From positions 1 to 63,535 of the forward strand of contig NCEV01000010.1 of the NCBI GenBank assembly GCA_002280875.1: a DNA stretch of 63,535 nt, written 5' to 3'. Below are positions 17,088-24,354 of this stretch, piece by piece. This DNA comes from Caulobacter sp. 32-67-35. Its GTDB lineage: Bacteria > Pseudomonadota > Alphaproteobacteria > Caulobacterales > Caulobacteraceae. Within the stretch, counting starts at the first letter, position 1. Every line of letters begins with the position of its first letter. Position numbers and translations under genes: made by a program. The notes under the pieces are model-generated. The model had not been told where the DNA came from. It saw only the letters and a list, made by a program, of their open reading frames with translations, and ran no database searches.

Positions 17088-17854
17088 GACACGGGCTCGG
17101 TGATCGCGGCCTCAAGCCAGTCGAGGACAGCGGGCACATCGGCCAGACGATAGCGCGCCATGGTCTGTCGGCCAGAACCGACCAGAATCCCATAGCCACC
17201 GGCCCCCGCGGCTGCCGCGAAGCCATCCTCGTCGGTCAGGTCATCGCCGACGAAGATCGGACGAGAGCCCTGAAACGGCCATTCCGCCATGAAGGCGCCG
17301 ACAGCCTGACCCTTGTCCGCCCCGGCCGTGCGCAGTTCGGCGACCATGTCGCCTTCCTGCAGAACCAGACCAGTGGCGGCCTCAAGGCGGCGGGCAATCT
17401 CCCGAACTGCCTCGCAGGCTGAAGGGCAGGCCCGATAGTGTAGCGCCACGCTCAAGCCCTTCTCCTCGACAAGCAGTTCGGGCTGAGCGCGGGCCAGAGC
17501 CCGGAAGACCGCCACGGCCTCGTGCAGATCCGGATCAGCGGTGGCGATCACTTCGTGACCCAACACCGTACGCCGTTCCAGGCCATGGACGCCCGCGACG
17601 GCGCGTACGGCGTTCTCGGTGATGGTCGACACCTCGGCGAGGGTTCGACCGCTGACGATCGCCAGCCGCTGGTCAAGGCGCCCGGAGAGCAGGCGCAGGA
17701 TGAAGTTGCGTCGAGGATCTGGGCCCACATCAGTGGGCCGGGCAACGATCGGCGCCAGTACGCCGTCGAGGTCGAGGAATAGCGCGCAGGCCGCCAGATC
17801 AAGCGGCGGGGGAGGAGGCAGCAAGTCTGGAAAGGCGAGAATCTGGGCCGTCAT
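17084..17854 (-). CDS. otsB: trehalose-6-phosphate phosphatase
   Basis: A 256-residue HAD-type phosphatase that removes phosphate from trehalose-6-phosphate. Motif I is LFLDLDGVLAPI, motif II the IVSGR region, and motif IV VGDDLTDEDGF. I prefer the ATG at 17854 because GGAG lies six bases ahead of it; the ATG at 17866 is the alternative and overlaps that site. It is the first gene of the otsBA operon; its stop overlaps the otsA start by four bases. Confidence 0.94.
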   Translation of the reverse strand: MTAQILAFPDLLPPPPPLDLAACALFLDLDGVLAPIVARPTDVGPDPRRNFILRLLSGRLDQRLAIVSGRTLAEVSTITENAVRAVAGVHGLERRTVLGHEVIATADPDLHEAVAVFRALARAQPELLVEEKGLSVALHYRACPSACEAVREIARRLEAATGLVLQEGDMVAELRTAGADKGQAVGAFMAEWPFQGSRPIFVGDDLTDEDGFAAAAGAGGYGILVGSGRQTMARYRLADVPAVLDWLEAAITEPVS

Positions 17855-18242
17855 AGCGGACTCCATGGCTGCGCCCGAAAAACTTTCGGACGCGAGACGT
17901 CGATACGCCGACCAAGAATCGGTGACGGCGTCAGAGGCGACGGGATCAGCCGCCGCGGCGAATGGAGCGTGTCAGAGCCGGCGCGGCCGTGTGGTTCGGC
18001 CTAGCGGCGTGGCGCGGCGGGCGCGCGGAAGGCGAAACTCGCCCTGGCGGATCGGTGGTCTCATCTGTGGCCCCTTGCCCAATTCGGCGCCGTGCGCGGC
18101 GCGGTCTTTCTCCGGATTGATGGATCGGCCGTCGAAGGGACGGCGAACCTGTCGCACGATGCGACGTGAGCCAAAGCTCTGTCCAAGGCGGTGCGCCCCG
18201 AGTGGATGACCCTAGCAGGCTGAAGGCGAGCAAGACCGCGCC
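17855..18242. other. intergenic stretch upstream of otsBA, no gene seen
   Basis: About 390 bases. Frames on both strands are shadows without domain or ribosome binding site. The otsBA promoter should lie here; I looked for a Caulobacter sigma-T type GGAAC...CGTT pair in the right orientation and did not find a convincing one. Confidence 0.35.
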
Positions 18243-18431
18243 TCACGCGATAGTGACGCCGGTTTGACCGCCGCCCTGTCCCGGCAGGACGTGAAGATAG
18301 GGCCCGCGAACAGGCCGCATCTCCAGATCGTCCAACTGCAATTGGGATCCAGCGAAGGCGCCTGCCGCCACCATTACGGCGGCGCCGACCAAAACTGTCA
18401 GGATCTGTTTTCGCCGTCGCAACGCCGACAT
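18243..18431 (-). CDS. possible small single-pass membrane protein
   Basis: A 62-residue open frame starting MSALRRRKQ, with one hydrophobic segment (ILTVLVGAAVMVAAGAFAG) and a short hydrophilic tail. The basic residues before the hydrophobic segment fit an N-in membrane anchor. The ribosome binding site is weak, and the frame extends further upstream without clear homology. No family is recognised. It is listed because composition and topology look protein-like and the region has nothing else. Confidence 0.35.
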   Translation of the reverse strand: MSALRRRKQILTVLVGAAVMVAAGAFAGSQLQLDDLEMRPVRGPYLHVLPGQGGGQTGVTIA

Positions 18432-18509
18432 GCAGAGACTTCTGAAGGCCCGCGCCGGCGGAGCGTCAGCCTCGAGGCGGCAAACCTTCCAAACCAACAT
18501 GACGGATAA

Positions 18510-18526
18510 ATATCGTGAGACGATCT
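18510..18526. promoter_or_regulatory. palindromic operator, probable MarR site 1
   Basis: ATATCGT-GAG-ACGATCT, about 100 bases ahead of the marR-like gene. It matches the palindrome at 19268-19284 at 15 of 17 positions, which supports a shared binding protein. The likeliest is the MarR protein encoded between them. Confidence 0.5.
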
Positions 18527-18628
18527 ATTCGTCAAATGCCGCCGACTTCAGCCCTGCTTGCGACTCGGCCTTCGTGTTAGGCTTGTGGTTGGTCGCGAGC
18601 ATCTCGCGCGTCCTTTTCGGATCTCATC

Positions 18629-19093
18629 GTGACGCCTGTCTCTCCGCCCTCACAGGATCCGACCGATGCCGGCGCCATCACCCAGGATGACTACCGCGCG
18701 CTCGGCGAATTTCGCCGCGCCATCCGCCAGTTCCTGGCCTTCAGCGAGCAGGGCGCGCGCGACCACGGCCTGACGGCCCAGCAGCATCAGGCCCTCCTGG
18801 CCATCAAGGCGCATGCCGGGCCGGGTCCGATCTCGATCGGCGATCTGGCCGAGAGCCTGCTGATCAAGAACCATAGCGCCGTCGAACTGGTCGCCCGCCT
18901 GGTCGAACGGGACCTGGTGACGCGCCGCGATTCAGACGCGGATCGGCGCCGGGTGGTGCTGGACCTGCGCCCCCGGGGGGCCGAGATCCTCGAAGGCATT
19001 TCCCGACGCAATCTGGGGCGACTGAATCAGGGTGCGGACATTCTGGAAAATATCATCGAGGCCGCGCGCCGCGCAGCCTCTTCGCGGGGCTAG
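18629..19093 (+). CDS. MarR-family transcriptional regulator
   Basis: A 154-residue winged-helix protein starting at GTG. The core reads LTAQQHQALLAIKAH, then ISIGDLAESLLIKNHSAVEL (recognition helix), then RDLVTRRDSDADRRRV (the wing with the conserved DxRxxx), followed by a dimerisation helix. MarR proteins bind palindromes as dimers and are usually released by small aromatic ligands. Two near-identical 17-base palindromes, one upstream of this gene and one upstream of the next, are the likely operators. Its ligand cannot be predicted. Confidence 0.88.
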   Translation: MTPVSPPSQDPTDAGAITQDDYRALGEFRRAIRQFLAFSEQGARDHGLTAQQHQALLAIKAHAGPGPISIGDLAESLLIKNHSAVELVARLVERDLVTRRDSDADRRRVVLDLRPRGAEILEGISRRNLGRLNQGADILENIIEAARRAASSRG

Positions 19094-19267
19094 CAAACCA
19101 AGGCTGGCGTCCGGGCGCTCCACAATCGGCCGGTGTAAGGGCGCCCCGTCGACTTGCCCTCCGAGCACCTGCCGGCCGGCAGGCAGTCATCCCGATCATC
19201 TCCCCTTCTGAACTCAGCCAGCGAAGCCTCACAACTTCGTCAGGTTGATGTGTCCTGAGGCCAAGTT

Positions 19268-19284
19268 AGATCGTGATACGATCT
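19268..19284. promoter_or_regulatory. palindromic operator, probable MarR site 2
   Basis: AGATCGT-GAT-ACGATCT, a perfect palindrome with 7-base arms, 40 bases ahead of the receiver-like gene at 19324. Almost identical to the palindrome at 18510-18526, so both genes are probably controlled by the same regulator. Confidence 0.55.
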
Positions 19285-19323
19285 TTGTGGGTCGGCGTAA
19301 CGACCCTGAAAAGTGGGGACGCA

Positions 19324-19683
19324 ATGATTGATCATGACAAAGAGACGATCCTGCTCATCTGCGGTGATGAAACAGACGCCGCCACGATCATGACTAACCT
19401 TTACGAGGCTGATATTCGGGTGGTCGGTCCCATCCATACCGCCAGAATGGCCCTGGCGATGGCCGCCCAGACCAGCCCGACGCTGGCCTTGCTGGCCGGC
19501 CAGCCCACCGGAGAGCGCAAGGCTGCCGAACTAGCCCAAGCCATGATGTCTACCTGGGGCGTGCGCTCGATGCTGCTCAACCCCACCGAACATGACGCCC
19601 ACGAGGCGTCCGACTGGCGCGCGTCCGAACACCAGGTCGCCCTGGTGCGCCGCGCCCTGACTCAGACCCTCCCCTCGATCTGA
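19324..19683 (+). CDS. receiver-like protein lacking the phosphoacceptor Asp
   Basis: A 119-residue protein. The ATG at 19324 follows GGGGAC, a good ribosome binding site. The start ILLICGDE and alternating hydrophobic strands resemble a receiver fold, and the segment SPTLALLAG sits where receivers carry the phospho-Asp, which is here Ala. The late Lys-Pro motif is also not obvious. It may be a pseudo-receiver acting by protein contact. The resemblance is modest; the gene itself is well supported by its start signals and composition. Confidence 0.65.
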   Translation: MIDHDKETILLICGDETDAATIMTNLYEADIRVVGPIHTARMALAMAAQTSPTLALLAGQPTGERKAAELAQAMMSTWGVRSMLLNPTEHDAHEASDWRASEHQVALVRRALTQTLPSI

Positions 19684-19815
19684 CGTGAGGGGCCCTGCCC
19701 CGCCCCTGCCTGCTGTAGCGGCTGCGGTAATCGACGAGGATTGTACGCCGGCACATCCACCTTCCTGGCGGGCGCCCCGTCGGGAGCCCCGCCCCGTGAC
19801 AGGCGTTGAACTGTG

Positions 19816-20898
19816 ATGTCTTTATCTCTCGTTCGGCTTGCCGGCCTGCCATGGGTTCCCGCTTGGGCGCCGCCATGGGCCATCAGCTTGGCGCTCATTG
19901 TGCTCGCGATCGTCGTGGCGATCGCCGCACATCAGGCGGCCTCCCTCATCGTACGCCGTGGCTTGGCTAGCAGTGACGCCTTCTGGCCCGCGCTCGCGGT
20001 GCGGGCCAGAAGGCCGACACGGTTGGCGTTCATCGTCACCGCCCTGAGCGTAGCGGTCTCCACCGCGCCCTTTACGGAGACCCAGGCCGCCGGCGCCCGG
20101 CATGGACTTCTGATCCTGCTAATCCTGCTGCTGGGCTGGATCGTGATGACGGCGCTGGACATCGCCGCCGCCCTCTACCTGCGGCGCTTCCGGGTCGATG
20201 TCGAAGACAACCTTCTGGCCCGCAAGCATCTGACGCAGGTACGGATCCTTCGCCGGGCCAGCGCCGTCATCGTTGGCATCTTCACAATCTCCCTGGCCCT
20301 GATGACGATCCCGGGCGTGCGCCAGTGGGGCGTGAGCCTTCTGGCGGCGGGCGGGGCCGCCAGTCTGATCCTCGGCCTCGCCTTGCAGCCTCTGCTCACC
20401 AATCTGATCGCCGGCATCCAGATCGCCATCACCCAGCCCATCCGCATCGACGACGCCGTCATCGTCGAAAAGGAATGGGGCAATATCGAAGAGATCAACG
20501 CTACCTATGTGGTGGTGCGCCTGTGGGACTGGCGGCGGATGGTGCTGCCCCTGAGCTACTTCATCCAGACCCCGTTCCAGAACTGGACGCGGGAGTCAGC
20601 GGCGCTGATCGGTACGGTGATGCTCTATGTCGACCACGCCGCGCCGATCGATGCCCTGCGCGCAAAGCTGGAGGAGATCGCCAAGGCCTCAAGGCTATGG
20701 GATGGCAACGTGGTCAATCTGGCCGTTACCGACATCACGGCCCAGGTGCTGGAAGTGCGCTGCCTGGTCAGCGGCCGCAACGCGCCGACGGTCTTTGATC
20801 TTCGCTGCGAGGTACGGGAGAAGATGATGGCGTTCATCGCCGAAAACCTTCCCGACGCCCTGGCGCGTCAGCGCATAGGTTTGGCCGATGCCGTCTGA
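19816..20898 (+). CDS. MscS-family mechanosensitive channel
   Basis: A 360-residue membrane protein. Four hydrophobic segments (about 17-38, 62-80, 97-120, 150-168) precede the pore-lining region GVSLLAAGGAASLILGLALQ, the Gly/Ala-rich TM3 of MscS, which continues as LLTNLIAGIQIAITQPIRID into the beta domain. A C-terminal cytoplasmic domain follows. Such channels release solutes on hypo-osmotic shock. A position one gene away from the osmoprotectant operon otsBA fits an osmotic-stress role. A GTG one codon upstream is an alternative start. Confidence 0.92.
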   Translation: MSLSLVRLAGLPWVPAWAPPWAISLALIVLAIVVAIAAHQAASLIVRRGLASSDAFWPALAVRARRPTRLAFIVTALSVAVSTAPFTETQAAGARHGLLILLILLLGWIVMTALDIAAALYLRRFRVDVEDNLLARKHLTQVRILRRASAVIVGIFTISLALMTIPGVRQWGVSLLAAGGAASLILGLALQPLLTNLIAGIQIAITQPIRIDDAVIVEKEWGNIEEINATYVVVRLWDWRRMVLPLSYFIQTPFQNWTRESAALIGTVMLYVDHAAPIDALRAKLEEIAKASRLWDGNVVNLAVTDITAQVLEVRCLVSGRNAPTVFDLRCEVREKMMAFIAENLPDALARQRIGLADAV

Positions 20899-20924
20899 CG
20901 GCCTCAGACGAGCGGACTTGGCAG

Positions 20925-21056
20925 TCAAGCTAGCTTCTCCAGGAGATAGAGGGCCTGAACGGTGCGTTGCGCCTTCAACCTGATGCGCCGAATGGCTCTC
21001 GTCACCGCCCACGACAGAGCGACGGCAATCATGATGATGGTTGCGCCGGAGACCAC
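20925..21056 (-). CDS. possible small membrane peptide
   Basis: A 43-residue frame from GTG, with a hydrophobic helix (SGATIIMIAVALSWAV) followed by a strongly basic, amphipathic tail (TRAIRRIRLKAQRTVQ). On the same strand upstream, GGAAC-N16-GGTT (21071-21095) resembles the extracytoplasmic sigma-T promoter GGAAC-N16/17-CGTT. No ribosome binding site is strong and no family is recognised. It could also be non-coding. Confidence 0.28.
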   Translation of the reverse strand: MVSGATIIMIAVALSWAVTRAIRRIRLKAQRTVQALYLLEKLA

Positions 21057-21190
21057 CCACCCAAGGTCAAAACCGATCAAGGTCGAACTTGTTCCGCGTA
21101 ATCGCGCCGTGGGTGTGGCCGAATGATTGTCGCCAAGGCGCGAGGTCTCCCCGCTCGGCGGATTAGGCTGCCCCCTCCCCCGGGCCGGCG

Positions 21191-21306
21191 ACGAGCGGCT
21201 TTCCCGCAATGCGTGAAGGCCCCGCAATAGTCCCGCAGCCGACGTCAAAAGCATGGAAGGCTGTTATTTTTCAGTACTTTAATTCCACCTCACCGCACCT
21301 TCCCAA
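21191..21306 (+). repeat. dispersed ~115-bp repeat, copy 2
   Basis: Direct repeat of 15011-15125: GAGCGGCTTTCCCGCA, CCCGCAATAGTCCCGCAGCC, GGCTGTTATTTTTCAGT and CCACCTCACCGCACC occur in the same order and spacing. It lies in the 450-base gap between the MscS gene and the PHP phosphoesterase gene. No other gene is visible in that gap except the small frame at 20925. Confidence 0.75.
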
Positions 21307-21353
21307 AGCCTCCATATACTGACGCCGAGGTCAGCTCGGATGTGGATCCGTCT

Positions 21354-22649
21354 TCAGCGCTTGACGACGAGGGGCTGGGTCCAGGCAGTCTGCATTTCAC
21401 CCGCTACCGAACCATTGGGATGGGGCAAGGTGGAGATCACCCGGGCGCGGACATAGAGTTCCTTGCCGGTCACGCGGTACTCCGCCTTGGGACCACTGAC
21501 CCGCTTCAACACGGCGCCGATATCTGGGTTGTAGGTGTTGACGGTCTGGTGAGTGTGCTCGGTCTTTCCCTCATGCGCATGGGGCGTAACCACACCGCGG
21601 GACGCCAGATCGGTCTTGGCCAGCGTACCGACGAATTCGATGACGTACTCGGCGCCGGGCTGGGGCTCGACTTCTAGCGAAAGCGATCCTTCTCCAATAT
21701 CGAGCGACTTCAAGGTTACGCCCGTGCTGGAGTAGAAGTCTCCCCGCTTCATGGCCTCGGCGATGGTGTTGGGCGTCAGACGGTCGGCCCGCACCATAAC
21801 CCAGCCCCGGCCAGGGTTGGTCTCGCCCAGGCCCCAGGCGGTGTACTCATGGGCGTCATCGACAGCCATGCCATAGACGACAGTCTTGCCCAGCCGCCCC
21901 AGGCGGTGAGCCAGCACCACGTCCCACATGCGCTCCGTGGCGATGTGCAGCGCGTCACCGCGATTGTTGACCCTCGGATGGCCATTATAGATCTCGAAGA
22001 AGCCTTCACCGGCCTTGTGCTCGAGCTCGATCAGATCCTCGGCCTGGACCGCGTAGTGAAAGTTCGGGTGGTTCAGGTGGATCAGCATGGCCTGGCCGTG
22101 CCGGTGGGACTGTTCGGCCACGGCGTTCAGGTCGTTCTGCAGCACTTCGCGGACGCTCGCCCCGCCCCTCGGCTCGATCTTCTCGACCAGGTTCACGCCG
22201 TTCAGGTGCAGCGGCTGATTGTTGAACTTGTCCGTGATTTCCTCGCCTTTGACGAAGATGAAGCTCGACGGTTCTTCAAACAGGGTGCGGAAGTCGTCCA
22301 GGGTTTTGAGCTTGATCTCCTCGACGCCGTCGGTGGTTCGGCTGGCGACCCAATCGTCGCCGAACATGGCGCGATAGCCGGCCAGCGCCTGACGCGTGGC
22401 GTCACGCTTGATGGGGTACCACTTCTCCCCGGTCTGCATGGCGTTGTGGTCGCTGAAGACGAGAAAGTTGTAGTCCCGCTTCTTGTACCAGTCGGCGACG
22501 ACCTCCGGCGGCGTGTCCCCGTCGCTCCACCAGCTGTGGGTGTGGGTATTGCCTTTCCACCAGCGGGTCTGCGCGCGGTAGCTGTCCTGCGCGGCCACCG
22601 GCGCGGCGAGGACGAGGGAGATCAGGGCGGAACAGAGGATGCGGCGCAT
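21354..22649 (-). CDS. secreted PHP-domain metallophosphoesterase-like protein
   Basis: A 431-residue protein starting MRRILCSALISLVLAAPVAA, a clear signal peptide. The mature protein begins with the PHP metal-binding motif (GNTHTHSWWSDGDTPPE), then FLVFSDHNA, FVKGEEITD, LIHLNHPN and GMAVDDAHEY, which supply the His/Asp/Glu ligands of a trinuclear PHP site. Longer in-frame starts upstream lack homology. PHP enzymes hydrolyse phosphoesters; periplasmic location and position after PhoD and a TonB-dependent receptor gene suggest use of extracellular organic phosphate. Substrate is not known. Confidence 0.82.
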   Translation of the reverse strand: MRRILCSALISLVLAAPVAAQDSYRAQTRWWKGNTHTHSWWSDGDTPPEVVADWYKKRDYNFLVFSDHNAMQTGEKWYPIKRDATRQALAGYRAMFGDDWVASRTTDGVEEIKLKTLDDFRTLFEEPSSFIFVKGEEITDKFNNQPLHLNGVNLVEKIEPRGGASVREVLQNDLNAVAEQSHRHGQAMLIHLNHPNFHYAVQAEDLIELEHKAGEGFFEIYNGHPRVNNRGDALHIATERMWDVVLAHRLGRLGKTVVYGMAVDDAHEYTAWGLGETNPGRGWVMVRADRLTPNTIAEAMKRGDFYSSTGVTLKSLDIGEGSLSLEVEPQPGAEYVIEFVGTLAKTDLASRGVVTPHAHEGKTEHTHQTVNTYNPDIGAVLKRVSGPKAEYRVTGKELYVRARVISTLPHPNGSVAGEMQTAWTQPLVVKR

Positions 22650-22747
22650 GGCGAGGGGTCCTGCAGGGAGGCGCGAAAACGCGCGCCGCGGTGAGAGGGA
22701 GGCTTGTCGGGACGAATACGGCGGAGTGCCCGCCGCAGACGGCCGCA

Positions 22748-24286
22748 TTACAAATCGCGGGTGCGCATTTCGATCGCGGTGCTGCAACGCGAGGCTGGGT
22801 CGGCCGGAGAATCCACCGTCCGGTAAGTGGCGACCCAATCACCTGATCCCACCGTTGAGCGGATATAGCCGCGCTTCGTCCCATCCACGTAGTCAACGTG
22901 AGGATTAAAGGACTTGGCGTCATCCAGAGCTCCCGCCCACGGACAGTTCGACGATACCGACGTGCCGCAGAAATTGTGCCCAACCCGAGCGGATCGGGCG
23001 TCAAAGGGTCGTTGATGGATTAGCATGGCGGCGGCCGCATGCCAATCGCCGCTGAGCACCACGGGGTTGGAAACCCCATCGGCCAGGGCGTCGATGATGC
23101 GCTGGCGCTGAACGCCATAACCGTCCCACTGGTCCATATTGACCTTCGGCGCCTCCGGAGGCGCATTGTAGCGGTAGGGCGCAAACCAGGTCTGCGAAGC
23201 CAGAACGTTGAAGGCGGCGTCCGAGCGCTTGAGGCTGTCCAGCAGCCAACGCTCCTGCTCGCCGCCGGTCATGGTCAGGGCGGGATCGTTCATCGCGTCG
23301 CAGGACGCATCCCCGGGGAAGCCCTGGCCACACGGCTGGTCGGAACGGAACTGCCGTGTGTCGAGCAGATGAACGAGCGCCGGGCCAAAGCGGAAGGCGC
23401 CATACATTGGCAAGCTGGCCTCCAGCCCGTTGATAGCCGGAGGTCGGTCTATCGGCATGTGCTCATAATAGGCTTTCAGGGCCGCCAGCTTGCGAACCTT
23501 GAACTCCAACAAGGTCTGCTGATCCGGGTCTTCCGGTATGTCCCCGGCCCAGTTGTTGTCGATCTCGTGATCGTCCATGGCGACGATCCAGGGCGCCGCT
23601 GCGTGTGCGGCCTGCAGGCTGGGATCGCTTTTGTAGAGGGCGTAGCGGTTGCGGTAGTCCCAGAGCGACTTGATTTCGGGGCTGTTGTGCAGGCGCACGG
23701 TTTCGGACGTGACGTCCCGGCCGCCCACCTTGCGCGTATTGACGCCCAGGCGGCCAATGCCGCCCTCGTAGATGTAGTCGCCCACATGGATCACGCAGTC
23801 GGGAGACCAATCTGCCATGTCGGCATAGGCGGCGAAGTGACCCGACTCCCAGGCATTGCAGCTGGCCAGAGCGAGCTTGGCCGCGCGATCTGCGGCGCTT
23901 GAGGTTCGCGTGCGGCCCACCGCGCTTTGCGCGTCGCCGACGCTGAACTGGTACCAGTACTCCCGGCCTGGCTGCAGCCCGTCGAGCGTGACGTGAACAC
24001 TGTGAGCGTCAGCGTCCGAGGTCCAGGTGCGGCCCTCGCGAAACACCCGACGCTGCTCGGCGTCCTGCCAGACCGTCCAGCGAACCTCCGCCCGGCCCCG
24101 CGGCATGCCGCCCCCGCGAAGGGGATCGACCGCCAGGCGCGTCCAGAGGATCACGCTGTCGGCGCGCGGCGTACCCGAGGCGACACCGAGTGTGAACGGG
24201 TTGACGCCGGCGGCTGCGAACACGTCGCGCGGCGTCAAGAGCGGCAGGGCCATCAGGGCCAGAAGCGAATCGCGACGTGAGAGCAT
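22748..24286 (-). CDS. phoD: PhoD-family alkaline phosphatase/phosphodiesterase
   Basis: A 512-residue protein with a Tat signal (SRRDSLLALMALPL, cleavage near VFAAA), as expected for PhoD, which is exported folded with metal. PhoD marks: FTLGVASGTPRADSVILWTR, the N-terminal Ig-like region, VIHVGDYIYEGG, VAMDDHEIDNNWAGD, and VVLSGDWHAAA. These bind Fe and Ca and hydrolyse phosphomono- and diesters. It lies between the TonB-dependent receptor gene (69-base gap with a terminator hairpin) and the PHP gene (98-base gap). I use the start at 24286, which places the twin arginine near the N-terminus. Confidence 0.92.
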   Translation of the reverse strand: MLSRRDSLLALMALPLLTPRDVFAAAGVNPFTLGVASGTPRADSVILWTRLAVDPLRGGGMPRGRAEVRWTVWQDAEQRRVFREGRTWTSDADAHSVHVTLDGLQPGREYWYQFSVGDAQSAVGRTRTSSAADRAAKLALASCNAWESGHFAAYADMADWSPDCVIHVGDYIYEGGIGRLGVNTRKVGGRDVTSETVRLHNSPEIKSLWDYRNRYALYKSDPSLQAAHAAAPWIVAMDDHEIDNNWAGDIPEDPDQQTLLEFKVRKLAALKAYYEHMPIDRPPAINGLEASLPMYGAFRFGPALVHLLDTRQFRSDQPCGQGFPGDASCDAMNDPALTMTGGEQERWLLDSLKRSDAAFNVLASQTWFAPYRYNAPPEAPKVNMDQWDGYGVQRQRIIDALADGVSNPVVLSGDWHAAAAMLIHQRPFDARSARVGHNFCGTSVSSNCPWAGALDDAKSFNPHVDYVDGTKRGYIRSTVGSGDWVATYRTVDSPADPASRCSTAIEMRTRDL

Positions 24287-24311
24287 GAGAGTTCCCATCC
24301 ATTCAAAGAAC

Positions 24312-24345
24312 CAAAAGGTCCGAGGCGGGAGCGCCGCCTCGGACC
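24312..24345 (-). terminator. Rho-independent terminator after the TonB-dependent receptor gene
   Basis: On the minus strand an 11-base perfect stem (GGTCCGAGGCG / CGCCTCGGACC) with a 7-base loop is followed by TTTTGGTT. It lies ten bases after the receptor stop and before phoD, so it should end or reduce transcription into phoD. Confidence 0.75.
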
Positions 24346-24354
24346 GGGCGAGGC

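Noticed and set aside
17972-18246. Short minus frames upstream of otsB
   Set aside because: Arg/Pro-rich shadows without start signals.
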